Position numbers and translations under genes: made by a program. From NCBI RefSeq assembly GCF_030812595.1, contig NZ_JAUSSZ010000015.1, positions 33,997-97,996 of the forward strand: 64,000 nucleotides of DNA. Direction: 5' to 3'. Every line of letters begins with the position of its first letter. Position 1 is the stretch's first letter. Shown here one piece after another: positions 8,920 to 16,827 of this stretch. The notes below the pieces were generated by a model, which was not told the origin of the DNA, searched no databases, and saw only the letters and a list, made by a program, of their open reading frames with translations. This DNA comes from Arthrobacter bambusae (GTDB lineage: Bacteria; Actinomycetota; Actinomycetes; Actinomycetales; Micrococcaceae).

Positions 8920-9510
8920 TTAGGCGGCTGCGGATGCGACTTCTGGGACGTCGTTCCTGCTAAGAGCCCGAGTCAATGACGAAACACTGACGCTAAGCCG
9001 GTCTGCCGTTTCCTTCAGAGTCTTTCCTTCGTTGCGCAGCTGCCGGGCCGTTTCCAATTTCCCTGGCGTCATCGACCGCGGGCGGCCGCCGAGCCGGCCT
9101 CGCGCTTTAGCTGCGGCCAGCCCAGCTTTCGTTCTTTCCGACAGCCGTGACCGTTCGTATTCCGCGAGGGAAGCGAACATGTCAAAGATGAGCTTGCCGT
9201 GGGCACTGGTCGTATCAAGCCAGGGTTCAGCCAGGGAGCGGAAGCCTATCCCCAGCTGACCCAGCACGGTGACGATGTCCGCAAGGTCAGAGGTACTACG
9301 TCCCAGCCTGGTCAGGTCCGCGACCAACAGCACATTGCCCGGCTGCAGATAATCCAAGCAGTCCTTCCACCGGGCCCTTGCCTGGGTAGCACCGGACGCG
9401 TACTCCTGAAAGACGCGCACCGCTCCGGCAGCTACCAAGGCGTCCACCTGCGAATCGAGTGATTGACCACGAGTGCTCACCCTCGCGTAGCCAACTATGT
9501 TCCTGGACAC
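8920..9510 (-). CDS. Serine resolvase/invertase family recombinase
   Basis: A 196-aa small serine recombinase. The N-terminal catalytic domain has the nucleophile Ser12 in YARVSTRGQS and the LTRLGRST arginine region; the C-terminal HTH (GKTLKETADRLSVSVSSLTR) is the Hin/resolvase type. Length is normal for a resolvase or DNA invertase. No transposase is adjacent, so it may serve plasmid multimer resolution or be left over from a Tn3-like element that disturbed the neighbouring SIR2 gene. Three copies of a TTTTGAC-type half-site lie right upstream of it (9511-9568). Confidence 0.92.
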   Translation of the reverse strand: MSRNIVGYARVSTRGQSLDSQVDALVAAGAVRVFQEYASGATQARARWKDCLDYLQPGNVLLVADLTRLGRSTSDLADIVTVLGQLGIGFRSLAEPWLDTTSAHGKLIFDMFASLAEYERSRLSERTKAGLAAAKARGRLGGRPRSMTPGKLETARQLRNEGKTLKETADRLSVSVSSLTRALSRNDVPEVASAAA

Positions 9511-9568
9511 GTCAAAAACCCTCCCATTACCCTTTTGACCGATTTTCTTTTCGGCAACCAGTTTTGAC
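9511..9568. other. Possible res site: TTTTGAC half-sites upstream of the resolvase
   Basis: GTCAAAA at 9511-9517 is inverted relative to TTTTGAC at 9533-9539 and 9562-9568. The arrangement immediately upstream of a small serine recombinase gene is where res subsites normally lie. No biochemical consensus for this resolvase is known to me. Confidence 0.35.
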
Positions 9569-9670
9569 TAAGAGTAGGAGTGTTTTTTCGACCTTTTTGG
9601 AGGCTTGCCGACGGTACGTCAGAAACGGTCGTTATTGACCCACCCCTCCGGGTCGTCGTTGGAGTCTAAT

Positions 9671-9690
9671 AATTACGTCTTGACGTAATT
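9671..9690. repeat. Perfect palindrome at the 3' end of the parB-like gene
   Basis: AATTACGTC (9671-9679) and GACGTAATT (9682-9690) form a perfect inverted repeat with a two-base centre. It contains the same TACGTC/GACGTA core as the repeats upstream of parA, so it may be another binding site of the partition proteins, as well as a weak terminator. Confidence 0.5.
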
Positions 9691-10012
9691 ATTTTTTGAG
9701 CCGATCCCTGACTGCTTCGTCTAAGAAGTCGATGATCGACAGTCCGTGCTCAGCCACATAGTCATCCATCTCGTCTCGAAGTTCGATTTCTATCTTTGAG
9801 GAGAACGGCTCCATCCGCCGCTTGCTCCGAGGGCGCCCCGGTCCCGGCCGCCTGTTTGAGGTTGACCGAGTAGCATCGCCTAGCGGTTCCCTAGGCTGAG
9901 CACGTAGAGGTTCCGTAGAAGGCGCTTGTTTGCTGTCGCTTCGCGAAGTTAAAACATCGACTACGTCCGCAGCGGGGGCCTTGCGGATTGCTGATTTTCT
10001 CTCTACTGGCAT
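9689..10012 (-). CDS. Small partition protein, ribbon-helix-helix/ParB-like
   Basis: A 107-aa protein coupled to parA: the parA stop and this ATG overlap as TGATG at 10014-10010. The first ~70 residues are low complexity and basic (RRPGPGRPRSKRR at ~54-66); the last ~40 (SSKIEIELRDEMDDYVAEHG onward) look like a ribbon-helix-helix DNA-binding domain. Short proteins in this position are the centromere-binding partner of type Ib ParA systems. Inferred role: binds the ACGTCATGACGT repeats and stimulates the ParA ATPase. No helicase-like or nuclease ParB domain is present. Confidence 0.7.
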   Translation of the reverse strand: MPVERKSAIRKAPAADVVDVLTSRSDSKQAPSTEPLRAQPREPLGDATRSTSNRRPGPGRPRSKRRMEPFSSKIEIELRDEMDDYVAEHGLSIIDFLDEAVRDRLKK

Positions 10013-10782
10013 CAGTTGACTCCATCGATGTAGCGAGCATGCTCGACAAACTTTTCGGTCATGATTACAGCTCCCCTGCTGTTGAGCTTTGTAAGAGGCG
10101 CCCTGGAGCTAACAGAATCCTGCATTGCGGTCCTGAGCGGAAGGTGCGGACTCCTTACGTTTGGGCCATAGGCAGCCTCCAGTTCGCCAATTTGGAAGGC
10201 ATGCTCGCCCGTGAGAGGCGAACTGGTCTTGTTGATGATAATTCCCAAGAACTCGAGTGCCGGGTTCAGGTGCGGTAGCGACTGCACCTTCTTTACTGTC
10301 TCCAGAAATTCGGTGACACCTTTAACGGAGAAGGCCGCAGGCTCCGTTATGGCTAGCACTCGATCAGCCCAGATAAGACCATTGAGCGTAAGACGACCCA
10401 GCGCCGGAGGCAGATCTATAAGAATGTGGTCGTATGCCGCCAATTCCTCCGCACCCCATGCGGCAGTTTTCAACCGCAACTCGGGAGTCATGATGCTTTC
10501 CGACTCCAGCCGCGCGAGCGATTCTGAACTAGGGATCAAATCAATACCAGGCCAAGAGGTCTCGGTGATGGCCTCACCCAGAGTGCCGGCCTCTCCCCCG
10601 TACAACACGTCGAAAATGTCGAACTCGCCAGTGCCTTCAAGTGCTTCGGTGACGTTGGCTTGAGGATCCAAGTCAATTATCAGCACCCTCTTTCCAATCA
10701 ACTTCAGACCAGTGGCAAGACCGAGTGTCACAGAGGTTTTACCTACTCCGCCCTTTCGGTTCCCTATCGCAGTTACTTTCAC
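10012..10782 (-). CDS. parA: ParA-family plasmid partition ATPase
   Basis: A ~256-aa ATPase. MKVTAIGNRKGGVGKT begins the protein and includes the deviant Walker A box KGGVGKT with its signature lysine; VLIIDLDPQAN is the A' motif and DHILIDLPPALG the Walker B. Start choice: GTG at 10782 places GAGGGGA four bases upstream and starts directly before the first beta strand; a TTG at 10800 in the same frame is possible. It lacks an N-terminal HTH, as in short type Ib ParA proteins, so regulation probably falls to the small partner encoded next. Inferred role: active segregation of this plasmid. Confidence 0.92.
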   Translation of the reverse strand: MKVTAIGNRKGGVGKTSVTLGLATGLKLIGKRVLIIDLDPQANVTEALEGTGEFDIFDVLYGGEAGTLGEAITETSWPGIDLIPSSESLARLESESIMTPELRLKTAAWGAEELAAYDHILIDLPPALGRLTLNGLIWADRVLAITEPAAFSVKGVTEFLETVKKVQSLPHLNPALEFLGIIINKTSSPLTGEHAFQIGELEAAYGPNVRSPHLPLRTAMQDSVSSRAPLTKLNSRGAVIMTEKFVEHARYIDGVN

Positions 10783-10800
10783 AAGTCCCCTCAATCGCAA

Positions 10801-11495
10801 TTAATAAATCTAGCCGTCTGTCAATCCGTCAATCCATCTATCTTTACGTCATGACGTATTTATTTAGATAGGCTCCGCTTCCGCGGCGCGTGGTGCACTG
10901 AGCCCGCGCAGCTTCCGTCTATCAATCTATCCGTCTATCTTTACGTCATGACGTATTTATCTCGGCGAGTCGCTCAATGGAGTGCTGAAGCGGCCCGCGC
11001 ACGATGGGGGAGGGGGCATCCCTCCCCTCCCCTTTAGAGCGACCGGAAATCTATCTCCCCTCCACTTTGGAGCACTCCCGCCTTGAAGCAATACATCTAT
11101 CCATCTATCTGTCCGTCATGACATATTTATTTCAGCGTTTACGACCCATGGAAAGCTGAAGTGCCCTGTAATACGCCTGGATCTGTGCGTATCGCTAGCG
11201 ACAAGAAAACTGGGAGTAGACCACCCCAGTCTGACTGGCGCATAGACCAAAAGGCGTTAGCTGCATGCAATCATCTCCATCCCGGTCGGAGCGGCTATCG
11301 CTTGGGCGACCGATCGTCTCTACACTTGTCCGCCAGCGCGCCCAAAATAAATACGTCAAGATTGATTCTCTTGCTCCACCTGACGTTTAGCGGCCGGCTA
11401 CGAGCGGGGGAAGTCTTAGCCGACTGTCCATAAAGGCCGAGTGCGCGGCCGATGGCCGCCAATATTGTGCCTGTTCGAGATCGTAGAGATACGTC
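10801..11495. other. Repeat-rich non-coding region: probable partition centromere and promoter
   Basis: This 695-base stretch has no supported gene. Palindromic TACGTCATGACGTA occurs at 10845-10858 and 10942-10955, with a degenerate copy CCGTCATGACATA at 11113-11125 and a half-site ATACGTCAAG near 11351. Each full copy is preceded by pyrimidine-rich runs built of TCTATC/TCAATC units and followed by TATTTATT, so the repeat unit is about 40 bases long. Location directly upstream of parA and composition suit a parS/centromere that also acts as operator; origin iterons are an alternative because the replication gene ends at its other side. Confidence 0.6.
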
Positions 11496-13340
11496 TCAAG
11501 CCGCATGCCAAATTGCGGCATCATCCGGCGGTAGCCAATACTCGTCTCGTTCTGCGTCAAACACAACATTCTCTTCGACTTGAGGGGCCAGGAACCGGTC
11601 TAGGTAGGCGTGCCAAACAGCACGATCATGTCGGTTACGGCTGATCTGTTCGAGGTAGTCGTCCATGACGCCGAGTCGTGAGGCAATCATTCGGAGGTTG
11701 ACTGTGGTGGTCCTCCACGTATGGCCCTGGCGCTGGATCATACCCAGAGTTTCCATCTCTGACAGCGCGGCCGAGCATGCATTCCTGCTGACACCAGTAG
11801 CCCGCACGAGGTCTGCGGTAGTGGGGGAGTGGCGGCTACGTTCGATTGCCTCATACACCAGTGCTGTGGCATCGCTTAGTGCCCGGAATACCGGCCGGAC
11901 GGCGTGAATTCTACCCTTCCGCCATGTCAGTTCTCGGGCCAGTTGCTTGTACTGTTCCGGTAGTTGGATGAGGTACACGTCCGCGGCTTTGTAGCGGGCG
12001 TCCGCGATTTTTGTCAGGATCCCATCGGAGGCACTGACAAGGATCGGCAGGAGCCGCGCGATAGTGACGTGATGTTTTCCCATTGCGGCTGCCAGGGTAC
12101 GACAACCGACGTCAAGGACGTCCGTTTCCTTGGCCCTCATGTAGCCCAATAGACCGCGAATCAGCAAGCGCAGGCTAATGCCTTGGCGGCCCTTAGCCTG
12201 CAGCCGGTGGTCAAGCACGGCGTAGAGGATATTTTCCAGATCGTTCACGAGCTGGTGAAGGCCGGCACTACTGAGTTTCCCCGCCCCCCCTGTGGTTAAA
12301 GTTTGGCTTGTGTTGTTAATATGGGCACTCTTTTCCCCGTGTTTCCTGGGGCGTGGTCTCTGCGGTGCTTGTGTGAAAGTAAACGCTTGGACTTTGGTCC
12401 ACTCGTAGGGCAGGAGCCGCGCCCGGCGTTCCGGGGTTCCATAGAGGGCTGCCAGACCCGGGAACTGGCCGTGGAGCTCGTTCGCAACCTGGTTTAGGGA
12501 CCAGCCGCAGGCGCTGAAGTGACCCAGCACGGCCATTCGAGCCTCGGACGGGCTCTTATACCGGGCCGTGTCATATAGCCCGGTACGGGCAACCCTGCGC
12601 AGAGGGGCCTCACTCCCCGAGGTCAAGGAGAGGTGCGGCAGTGTGCCAGTGCGCTGCGCGGCGACTGCCTTGACTGCCCGGGCATTGAGGGCTCGTTTCC
12701 GGGCCAGTTCCGGCGCCAAAGCAGCACGAAGCTTGAGCAGAGCGGCGACCGGGTTGCGGCGGCGCATGATGTCGTACGCCTTGGATAGAGGAGTGATCAG
12801 GGTTTGGTGACCACCAGACTTGTGCACCGACCCGGGAACACGGATACACCCATCCGTAGTGTTCTGGTGCGGACTAGGGTCAAGACTCATCGCCATCAAC
12901 GCCAGTGCTTCCACCAGCTCCCTGGCTTCGGCCGCGTCCATCCGCTCCGCAAGGGGGATGTAGAGGTGTCGGCCGCCGCTTGGGGAGGAGTCTTCAACGA
13001 ACGCCAGGCCGCAGGCCTGCAGGAGGTGCCGCAGCTTGGCCGCATCGGCGTCGACAACTTCTTTGAGCGCTTTAGAGGTGTCAAGGTCCAGACAGAGCGT
13101 TGCAACGTTGCCGTCCGAGCCATGAATCATGACTGCAGCGGGGGCTTTCGGCAGTGACCGGGTAATCTCTGGCGGGTTCGTTGGGCGTGGGTACTGGAAC
13201 CTGGAACCGATCCAGCGACCGGTCCTGTAGGTAGATTGGCCGGCGATCAATGGAGCAAGCGCCCAAGCTTCAACCGGCGCCGGTTGTGGTGTATCTTTCG
13301 GTCGCGTCGTTGTTGACGCAGGTGGGTAGGGCTGTACCAT
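11496..13340 (-). CDS. Plasmid replication protein, primase-polymerase type
   Basis: A 614-aa protein with an archaeo-eukaryotic primase-like core: catalytic acidic pair DLD at 85-87, SGGRHLYIPL at 121-130 and CIRVPGSVHKSGGHQTL at 165-181. These match the prim-pol pattern hhDhD / sxH / basic-turn seen in replication proteins of actinobacterial plasmids. The C-terminal part has winged-helix stretches, one around SPTTADLVRATGVSRNACSA, fit for origin binding. Start ATG 13340 follows a GGAGAGG stretch about 12 bases upstream. Stacked inverted repeats lie just upstream (13379-13476). Inferred: the replication initiator and primer-synthesising enzyme of the plasmid. Confidence 0.8.
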   Translation of the reverse strand: MVQPYPPASTTTRPKDTPQPAPVEAWALAPLIAGQSTYRTGRWIGSRFQYPRPTNPPEITRSLPKAPAAVMIHGSDGNVATLCLDLDTSKALKEVVDADAAKLRHLLQACGLAFVEDSSPSGGRHLYIPLAERMDAAEARELVEALALMAMSLDPSPHQNTTDGCIRVPGSVHKSGGHQTLITPLSKAYDIMRRRNPVAALLKLRAALAPELARKRALNARAVKAVAAQRTGTLPHLSLTSGSEAPLRRVARTGLYDTARYKSPSEARMAVLGHFSACGWSLNQVANELHGQFPGLAALYGTPERRARLLPYEWTKVQAFTFTQAPQRPRPRKHGEKSAHINNTSQTLTTGGAGKLSSAGLHQLVNDLENILYAVLDHRLQAKGRQGISLRLLIRGLLGYMRAKETDVLDVGCRTLAAAMGKHHVTIARLLPILVSASDGILTKIADARYKAADVYLIQLPEQYKQLARELTWRKGRIHAVRPVFRALSDATALVYEAIERSRHSPTTADLVRATGVSRNACSAALSEMETLGMIQRQGHTWRTTTVNLRMIASRLGVMDDYLEQISRNRHDRAVWHAYLDRFLAPQVEENVVFDAERDEYWLPPDDAAIWHAA

Positions 13341-13378
13341 AGACAGCAGTTACTCCTCTCCGGAGGGTACGAAAAATC

Positions 13379-13476
13379 CACCCACCAGGGTGGGTGTTGA
13401 AAAGTTCAGATCGTGTCCCGCCAAGAACGAGATCTGAACGGCTTACTTAACGAAGGCCCGCCATGTGCGGGCCTTC
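13379..13476. repeat. Three stacked inverted repeats upstream of the replication gene
   Basis: Arms CACCCACC/GGTGGGTG (13379-13396), GTTCAGATC/GATCTGAAC (13404-13439) and GAAGGCCCGC/GCGGGCCTTC (13452-13476). The last also follows the stop of the small gene ending at 13482 and can terminate it. The first two may be operator, attenuator or origin structures for the leftward rep gene. Confidence 0.6.
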
Positions 13477-13481
13477 AGTTC

Positions 13482-13820
13482 TTAACTGGCCTTTGCGATA
13501 GGCAAGGCCTCCTGTAGAAGTTCGTCAAGATCCACGGTGTCCAGCCACTCAAGAAACACGTTGGTCACGTACGGACCAGGCTTCTGCCCGAACAGCGCAG
13601 CGAGCTGCCGGAGCTTGTTAGCCTTCTCTGGATCTTCAATCTGGAGGGCAACAGTCCATGGCTTCGAACTCACCTGAGACTGTGGCACCACTGGGCGCGT
13701 CGGCTTGGGCAGGTTAGGGACCATAGTGTGATTCTTGCGGTTAAAAAATAAATTAAGTGGGAGGCGCCGTCTCGGCGTGTCGCCGGGCTGCGTAATTAGC
13801 TCCGCTGTTGTGGTGGACAA
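13482..13820 (-). CDS. Small hypothetical protein between fabI-like gene and rep
   Basis: A frame of 112 codons from a TTG at 13820, with an ATG at 13724 that would give 80 residues. The family is not recognised. The second half (residues ~55-110) includes EDPEKANKLRQLAALFGQKP and a Leu-rich helix ending LDELLQEALPIAKAS, the size and shape of a small DNA-binding or copy-control protein. It is followed by a hairpin (13452-13476). The TTG start lies only six bases beyond the previous stop and has no good ribosome site, so the shorter form is plausible. Confidence 0.5.
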   Translation of the reverse strand: MSTTTAELITQPGDTPRRRLPLNLFFNRKNHTMVPNLPKPTRPVVPQSQVSSKPWTVALQIEDPEKANKLRQLAALFGQKPGPYVTNVFLEWLDTVDLDELLQEALPIAKAS

Positions 13821-13826
13821 CCGGGT

Positions 13827-14594
13827 TCACATCCCCATGACGTGATAGCCGCCATCAACGTGCAGTATCTCGCCCGTGGTGGCCGGAAACCAGTCGGACA
13901 AGAGTGCTACGACTGCCTTTGCCACAGGTTCGAGGTTGGTCCTGTCCCACCCTAAGGGGGCGCGTCCCTCCCAGACTCCATCCGTGCTCTCGATGCCATC
14001 TATGGCTGCCACTGTGAAGTTGTCCAGGGGGCCGCACGCCACCAGGTTTGTTCGGATTTTTCGTTTGCCTAGGTGGTAGGCGAGGTAGCGGTTGGTTGCT
14101 TCGTATGTAGCTTTCGCAACTCCTGCCCAGCCGTAGATTGGCCACACCGGCGTTCCGTCGAGGGTGACGCCTACGATGCTGGCTTTGTCGTTGAGGACGG
14201 GGAGGCAGGCTTTGGCTACCGCCTGGAGCGACGCTCCAGAGATCTGAAGGCTTGTGGAGAGGTCGTCCCAGTCGGCCGTCATGAATCCTGGGCCGACTGC
14301 TTCCGGTTTGCTGGCGGAGATGCAGTGGATGACGCCGTCCAGGCTGTTTGTATGTTCAAGGATTCGGCTGCTTAGCGAGTCCAAATCGTCTTGTCTTGTG
14401 GCGTCTAGTTCGAGGACTGGACCGGGGGAGGGGAGGCGTTGAACTATCTTCTGTGTGATCTTGGATCGGCGGCCGAAGCCCGTGAAAATGAGGGAGGCTC
14501 CTTCTTGTTGGGCAAGTTCGGCCGCGGCGTACGCGATGCTCCGCTCGGTGAAAATTCCGGTGACGAGGATGGTTTTCCCATCGAGAATTCCCAT
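13827..14594 (-). CDS. fabI: Enoyl-[acyl-carrier-protein] reductase, FabI/InhA-like
   Basis: A 255-aa SDR of the FabI/InhA branch: MGILDGKTILVTGIFTERSI at the start is the diagnostic FabI N-terminus, where the NADH-binding loop reads TGIFTERSIAY rather than TGxxxGIG. Catalytic Tyr154 and Lys161 are seven residues apart (YGWAGVAKA), as in InhA. The C-terminus DGGYHVMGM matches the family. Normal role: NADH-dependent reduction of trans-2-enoyl-ACP in FAS-II. It directly follows the PAS-type gene (no gap between 14594 and 14595), so the two are one operon. An accessory copy on a plasmid may serve a specialised acyl pathway or resist FabI inhibitors such as triclosan; that is inference. Confidence 0.88.
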   Translation of the reverse strand: MGILDGKTILVTGIFTERSIAYAAAELAQQEGASLIFTGFGRRSKITQKIVQRLPSPGPVLELDATRQDDLDSLSSRILEHTNSLDGVIHCISASKPEAVGPGFMTADWDDLSTSLQISGASLQAVAKACLPVLNDKASIVGVTLDGTPVWPIYGWAGVAKATYEATNRYLAYHLGKRKIRTNLVACGPLDNFTVAAIDGIESTDGVWEGRAPLGWDRTNLEPVAKAVVALLSDWFPATTGEILHVDGGYHVMGM

Positions 14595-15689
14595 TTACGC
14601 TCCTGTTCCTACCGGCACGAGGCTCAGCATGAGGTATCGGCTTAGATCTTCGTCAGCGCTTATTGGTGCGACAGCAACAGCGAACTCCTGCCATGCTTCA
14701 GCGGTGGTTCTGAGCCGAACATTAGTGGATGCCTCCGGCCCTATGTGTCCGGCAGCTGCCGCTGCCAGATGGCGCTCGAACATGAACTTGTCCTCGGGGT
14801 GGGCTAAAGCCGCCACATTGCCTTCAAAATCTGGTTGAAGTCCAAAGTGGGACCACTTGCTTGAAGTCCTGAAAGTAACTTCCTGTTGCAAGTCAATTGC
14901 GGCAAAGGCCCTGTCAGCAGCAAGCGCGAAAAGGGCTTCGGCTACAAGGCCGGCCGAGACGGGGGAAAGCCCAGGCGTGACAACTTTGGTAGGGGAATCC
15001 ACCTCGCGGCTAAATCCCCGAAGCATGATCGCTTCGGGGTAATCGGGATCGTCATAGGCTCTGGCGGACATTGCGATCTGCTTTTTCCCGGGGTTTGCAC
15101 TTCCGTAGCCGTAGACGATCTCGTAGGAGAGCAGGTGTCGGCTGCGGTTGTTGACTGAGATGCCGCTGTCGATGACCAGTTTGATGGTGTCTCTGTCTTT
15201 TGTGGAGATGAGCTTTGCCAGCCATTCGCCGGCTGGCCCACGCTTGCTCTCGACGGTGGCTGGATCGATTCCGTAGATCTCGAAGAGGTTGGAGTCCCAT
15301 AGTGAGGAGTCATCGCCAACATTCTTGCCGGTCTGCTTGTGGACGCGCCATTGCCAAGTGCCCAGGAGGGGGGCTTCCGGGACAGGACGGCCCGGGTGTT
15401 CGAAGATCCCGTAGGCACCGACGATGCGATTGCCGTCGGGGGAGACGATCGGGTGAGCGATAACGGCATATTCAGAAGCACCGTACCGGACGATGCCATC
15501 AAAGGCCTCCCCGGATGTGAGTGCCGTCCTGAGCTTTTCGAGCAGTACGGTTCTGGTACGTTCGTCCAGCCAGTTCCTCGGGCTGATTCCAGGGTGATTC
15601 TCACCGCCCACGGCCAGCAGAGAAACTCCGTCTGGCGTTGTGTCCAGGACGATCCAGCGTCCCTTTGCATCGATGCCTTGTTTAGACAC
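14595..15689 (-). CDS. PAS-fold sensory/ligand-binding protein
   Basis: A 364-aa soluble protein. The N-terminal half (KGRWIVLDTTPDGVSLLAVG through IVGAYGIFEH) resembles the GAF/PAS-like DUF5593 domain of mycolata and relatives; the middle (TWQWRVHKQTG, SNLFEIYGIDPATV) reads like a PAS domain with its usual W-x-W and LFEIYG patterns; a second PAS-like stretch follows from ~240. No kinase, cyclase or HTH output is visible. Its start overlaps the stop of the winged-helix gene by eight bases and its stop abuts fabI, so it is co-transcribed with an enoyl reductase and may sense acyl or redox state. Family assignment is tentative. Confidence 0.65.
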   Translation of the reverse strand: MSKQGIDAKGRWIVLDTTPDGVSLLAVGGENHPGISPRNWLDERTRTVLLEKLRTALTSGEAFDGIVRYGASEYAVIAHPIVSPDGNRIVGAYGIFEHPGRPVPEAPLLGTWQWRVHKQTGKNVGDDSSLWDSNLFEIYGIDPATVESKRGPAGEWLAKLISTKDRDTIKLVIDSGISVNNRSRHLLSYEIVYGYGSANPGKKQIAMSARAYDDPDYPEAIMLRGFSREVDSPTKVVTPGLSPVSAGLVAEALFALAADRAFAAIDLQQEVTFRTSSKWSHFGLQPDFEGNVAALAHPEDKFMFERHLAAAAAGHIGPEASTNVRLRTTAEAWQEFAVAVAPISADEDLSRYLMLSLVPVGTGA

Positions 15690-15981
15690 GGGCAGCCTTT
15701 CGTTCTTGACGGCATGGGACCGGGGTAGCTGGAGGGCTCAGTGGAACGCCGAAGAATGAACTCAGTTGGACACCAAGGTGTACCTGTCCGTCAACGGTCT
15801 TTACGATCCCGGCTGCCTCCAGCTTGGAAAGTTCGTGAGCAACGACGGAGGGGCAGAGTTCAAGCCCCTCGGCGATTTCCTCTGGTCGCTGCGGAACTTG
15901 AAGGAGGTTCAACGCGCGGAGAATCCGGAGGGAGGGGGTGGAAGCGGCGGCGCATACGGCAGTGAGTGCATTGGGGTGCAT
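15682..15981 (-). CDS. Winged-helix (ArsR-like) transcriptional regulator, 99 aa
   Basis: Residues 1-70 fit a small winged helix: MHPNALTAVCAAASTPSLRI, then LQVPQRPEEIAEGLELCPSV and a recognition helix VVAHELSKLEAAGIVKTVDG followed by a wing. Start ATG 15981 is chosen because it begins the conserved helix; the longer open frame up to 16371 runs antisense through the FabG-like gene. It heads the leftward fabI operon and faces the rightward fabG-like gene across about 140 bases, so it probably controls one or both. Confidence 0.7.
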   Translation of the reverse strand: MHPNALTAVCAAASTPSLRILRALNLLQVPQRPEEIAEGLELCPSVVAHELSKLEAAGIVKTVDGQVHLGVQLSSFFGVPLSPPATPVPCRQERKAARV

Positions 15982-16122
15982 GACTTTAAGCCCTAACGAA
16001 TTGAGGGTTGGAAGCCAGCACACCACTGTCCAGCAGCACACTTGAGGTATGTGAGATATAGGCCTAGAAGCTCTCCGGGCCACTTTGGACCCTACCTGTA
16101 GAGTGCAAAGGTGGGCAAGTTT

Positions 16123-16827
16123 ATGGTTGAGTCTCCAGTCGCATTTGTTATCGGAGCAACTCGGGGGATTGGTAAGGCAACTGCCAGCCGTTTTTTGGAA
16201 GAGGGCTACGTTGTGGCTGGCACTCATCGGGGAAGCGGCGTTGGAGACGGTGTCCGCGGAATCGAGTGCGACGTCACGGAAGCTGCGGCAATAAAGGCAG
16301 CATTCAAAGAGGTAGTGGCCACCTTCGGGAGGCTCGACACTGTCGTCTATAACGCGGGCGTGGCTCGTCAAGATCTTCTCATCCGAATGAGGGACGAAGA
16401 TCTGAGGCTAGTTATGGAGACGAACCTTTTCGGTGCCTTTACCACCGTCCAGGAATCCCTGAAGTACATGGGCCGTGCTCGAAGTGGATCCATTCTGCTT
16501 ATTTCCTCTGAGTCGTCTCGGACAGGCATCCCTGGCTCTGCTCACTACACATCATCGAAGGCTGCTCTCGACGGCCTGGTGCGCTCCGCGATGTGGGAGG
16601 CCGGTCCGCGTGGAATCCGAATAAATGTTGTCGCCCCGGGACCTACGAAGACGGACATGTTGGCTCGAGTCGAAGAGGCTGACTTGGAACGGCTCATTGA
16701 CAGTTCACCCTTGAAGCGGATAGCAGAACCTGAAGAAATTGCCGATGCCATTTTCAAGATCAGCACCCTGTCCTACCTGACTGGAGCGCTCATTCCCGTC
16801 ACTGGAGGCGAAGGCCTCGGCTACTAG
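16123..16827 (+). CDS. 3-oxoacyl-[ACP] reductase-like SDR (FabG/MabA type)
   Basis: A 234-aa classical SDR: NAD(P)-binding GATRGIGKA at 11-19, NAG at 77-79, catalytic Ser129, Tyr142 and Lys146 in HYTSSKAAL. The ATG at 16123 has AGGTGG about nine bases upstream; a GTG at 16111 is in frame but lacks a site. Sequence is close to the FabG/MabA branch, and it is divergently placed to the fabI-like gene, giving a mabA/inhA-like pair of FAS-II reductases. The stop overlaps the stop of the convergent winged-helix gene by four bases. Confidence 0.85.
   Translation: MVESPVAFVIGATRGIGKATASRFLEEGYVVAGTHRGSGVGDGVRGIECDVTEAAAIKAAFKEVVATFGRLDTVVYNAGVARQDLLIRMRDEDLRLVMETNLFGAFTTVQESLKYMGRARSGSILLISSESSRTGIPGSAHYTSSKAALDGLVRSAMWEAGPRGIRINVVAPGPTKTDMLARVEEADLERLIDSSPLKRIAEPEEIADAIFKISTLSYLTGALIPVTGGEGLGY

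Noticed and set aside
10845..11125. Palindromic repeats upstream of parA considered as a CRISPR or IS ends
   Set aside because: Spacing is irregular, the units are short palindromes and there is no transposase; partition sites fit better.
15982..16371. 5' extension of the small winged-helix gene
   Set aside because: It runs antisense through the FabG-like gene; the conserved helix begins at ATG 15981.
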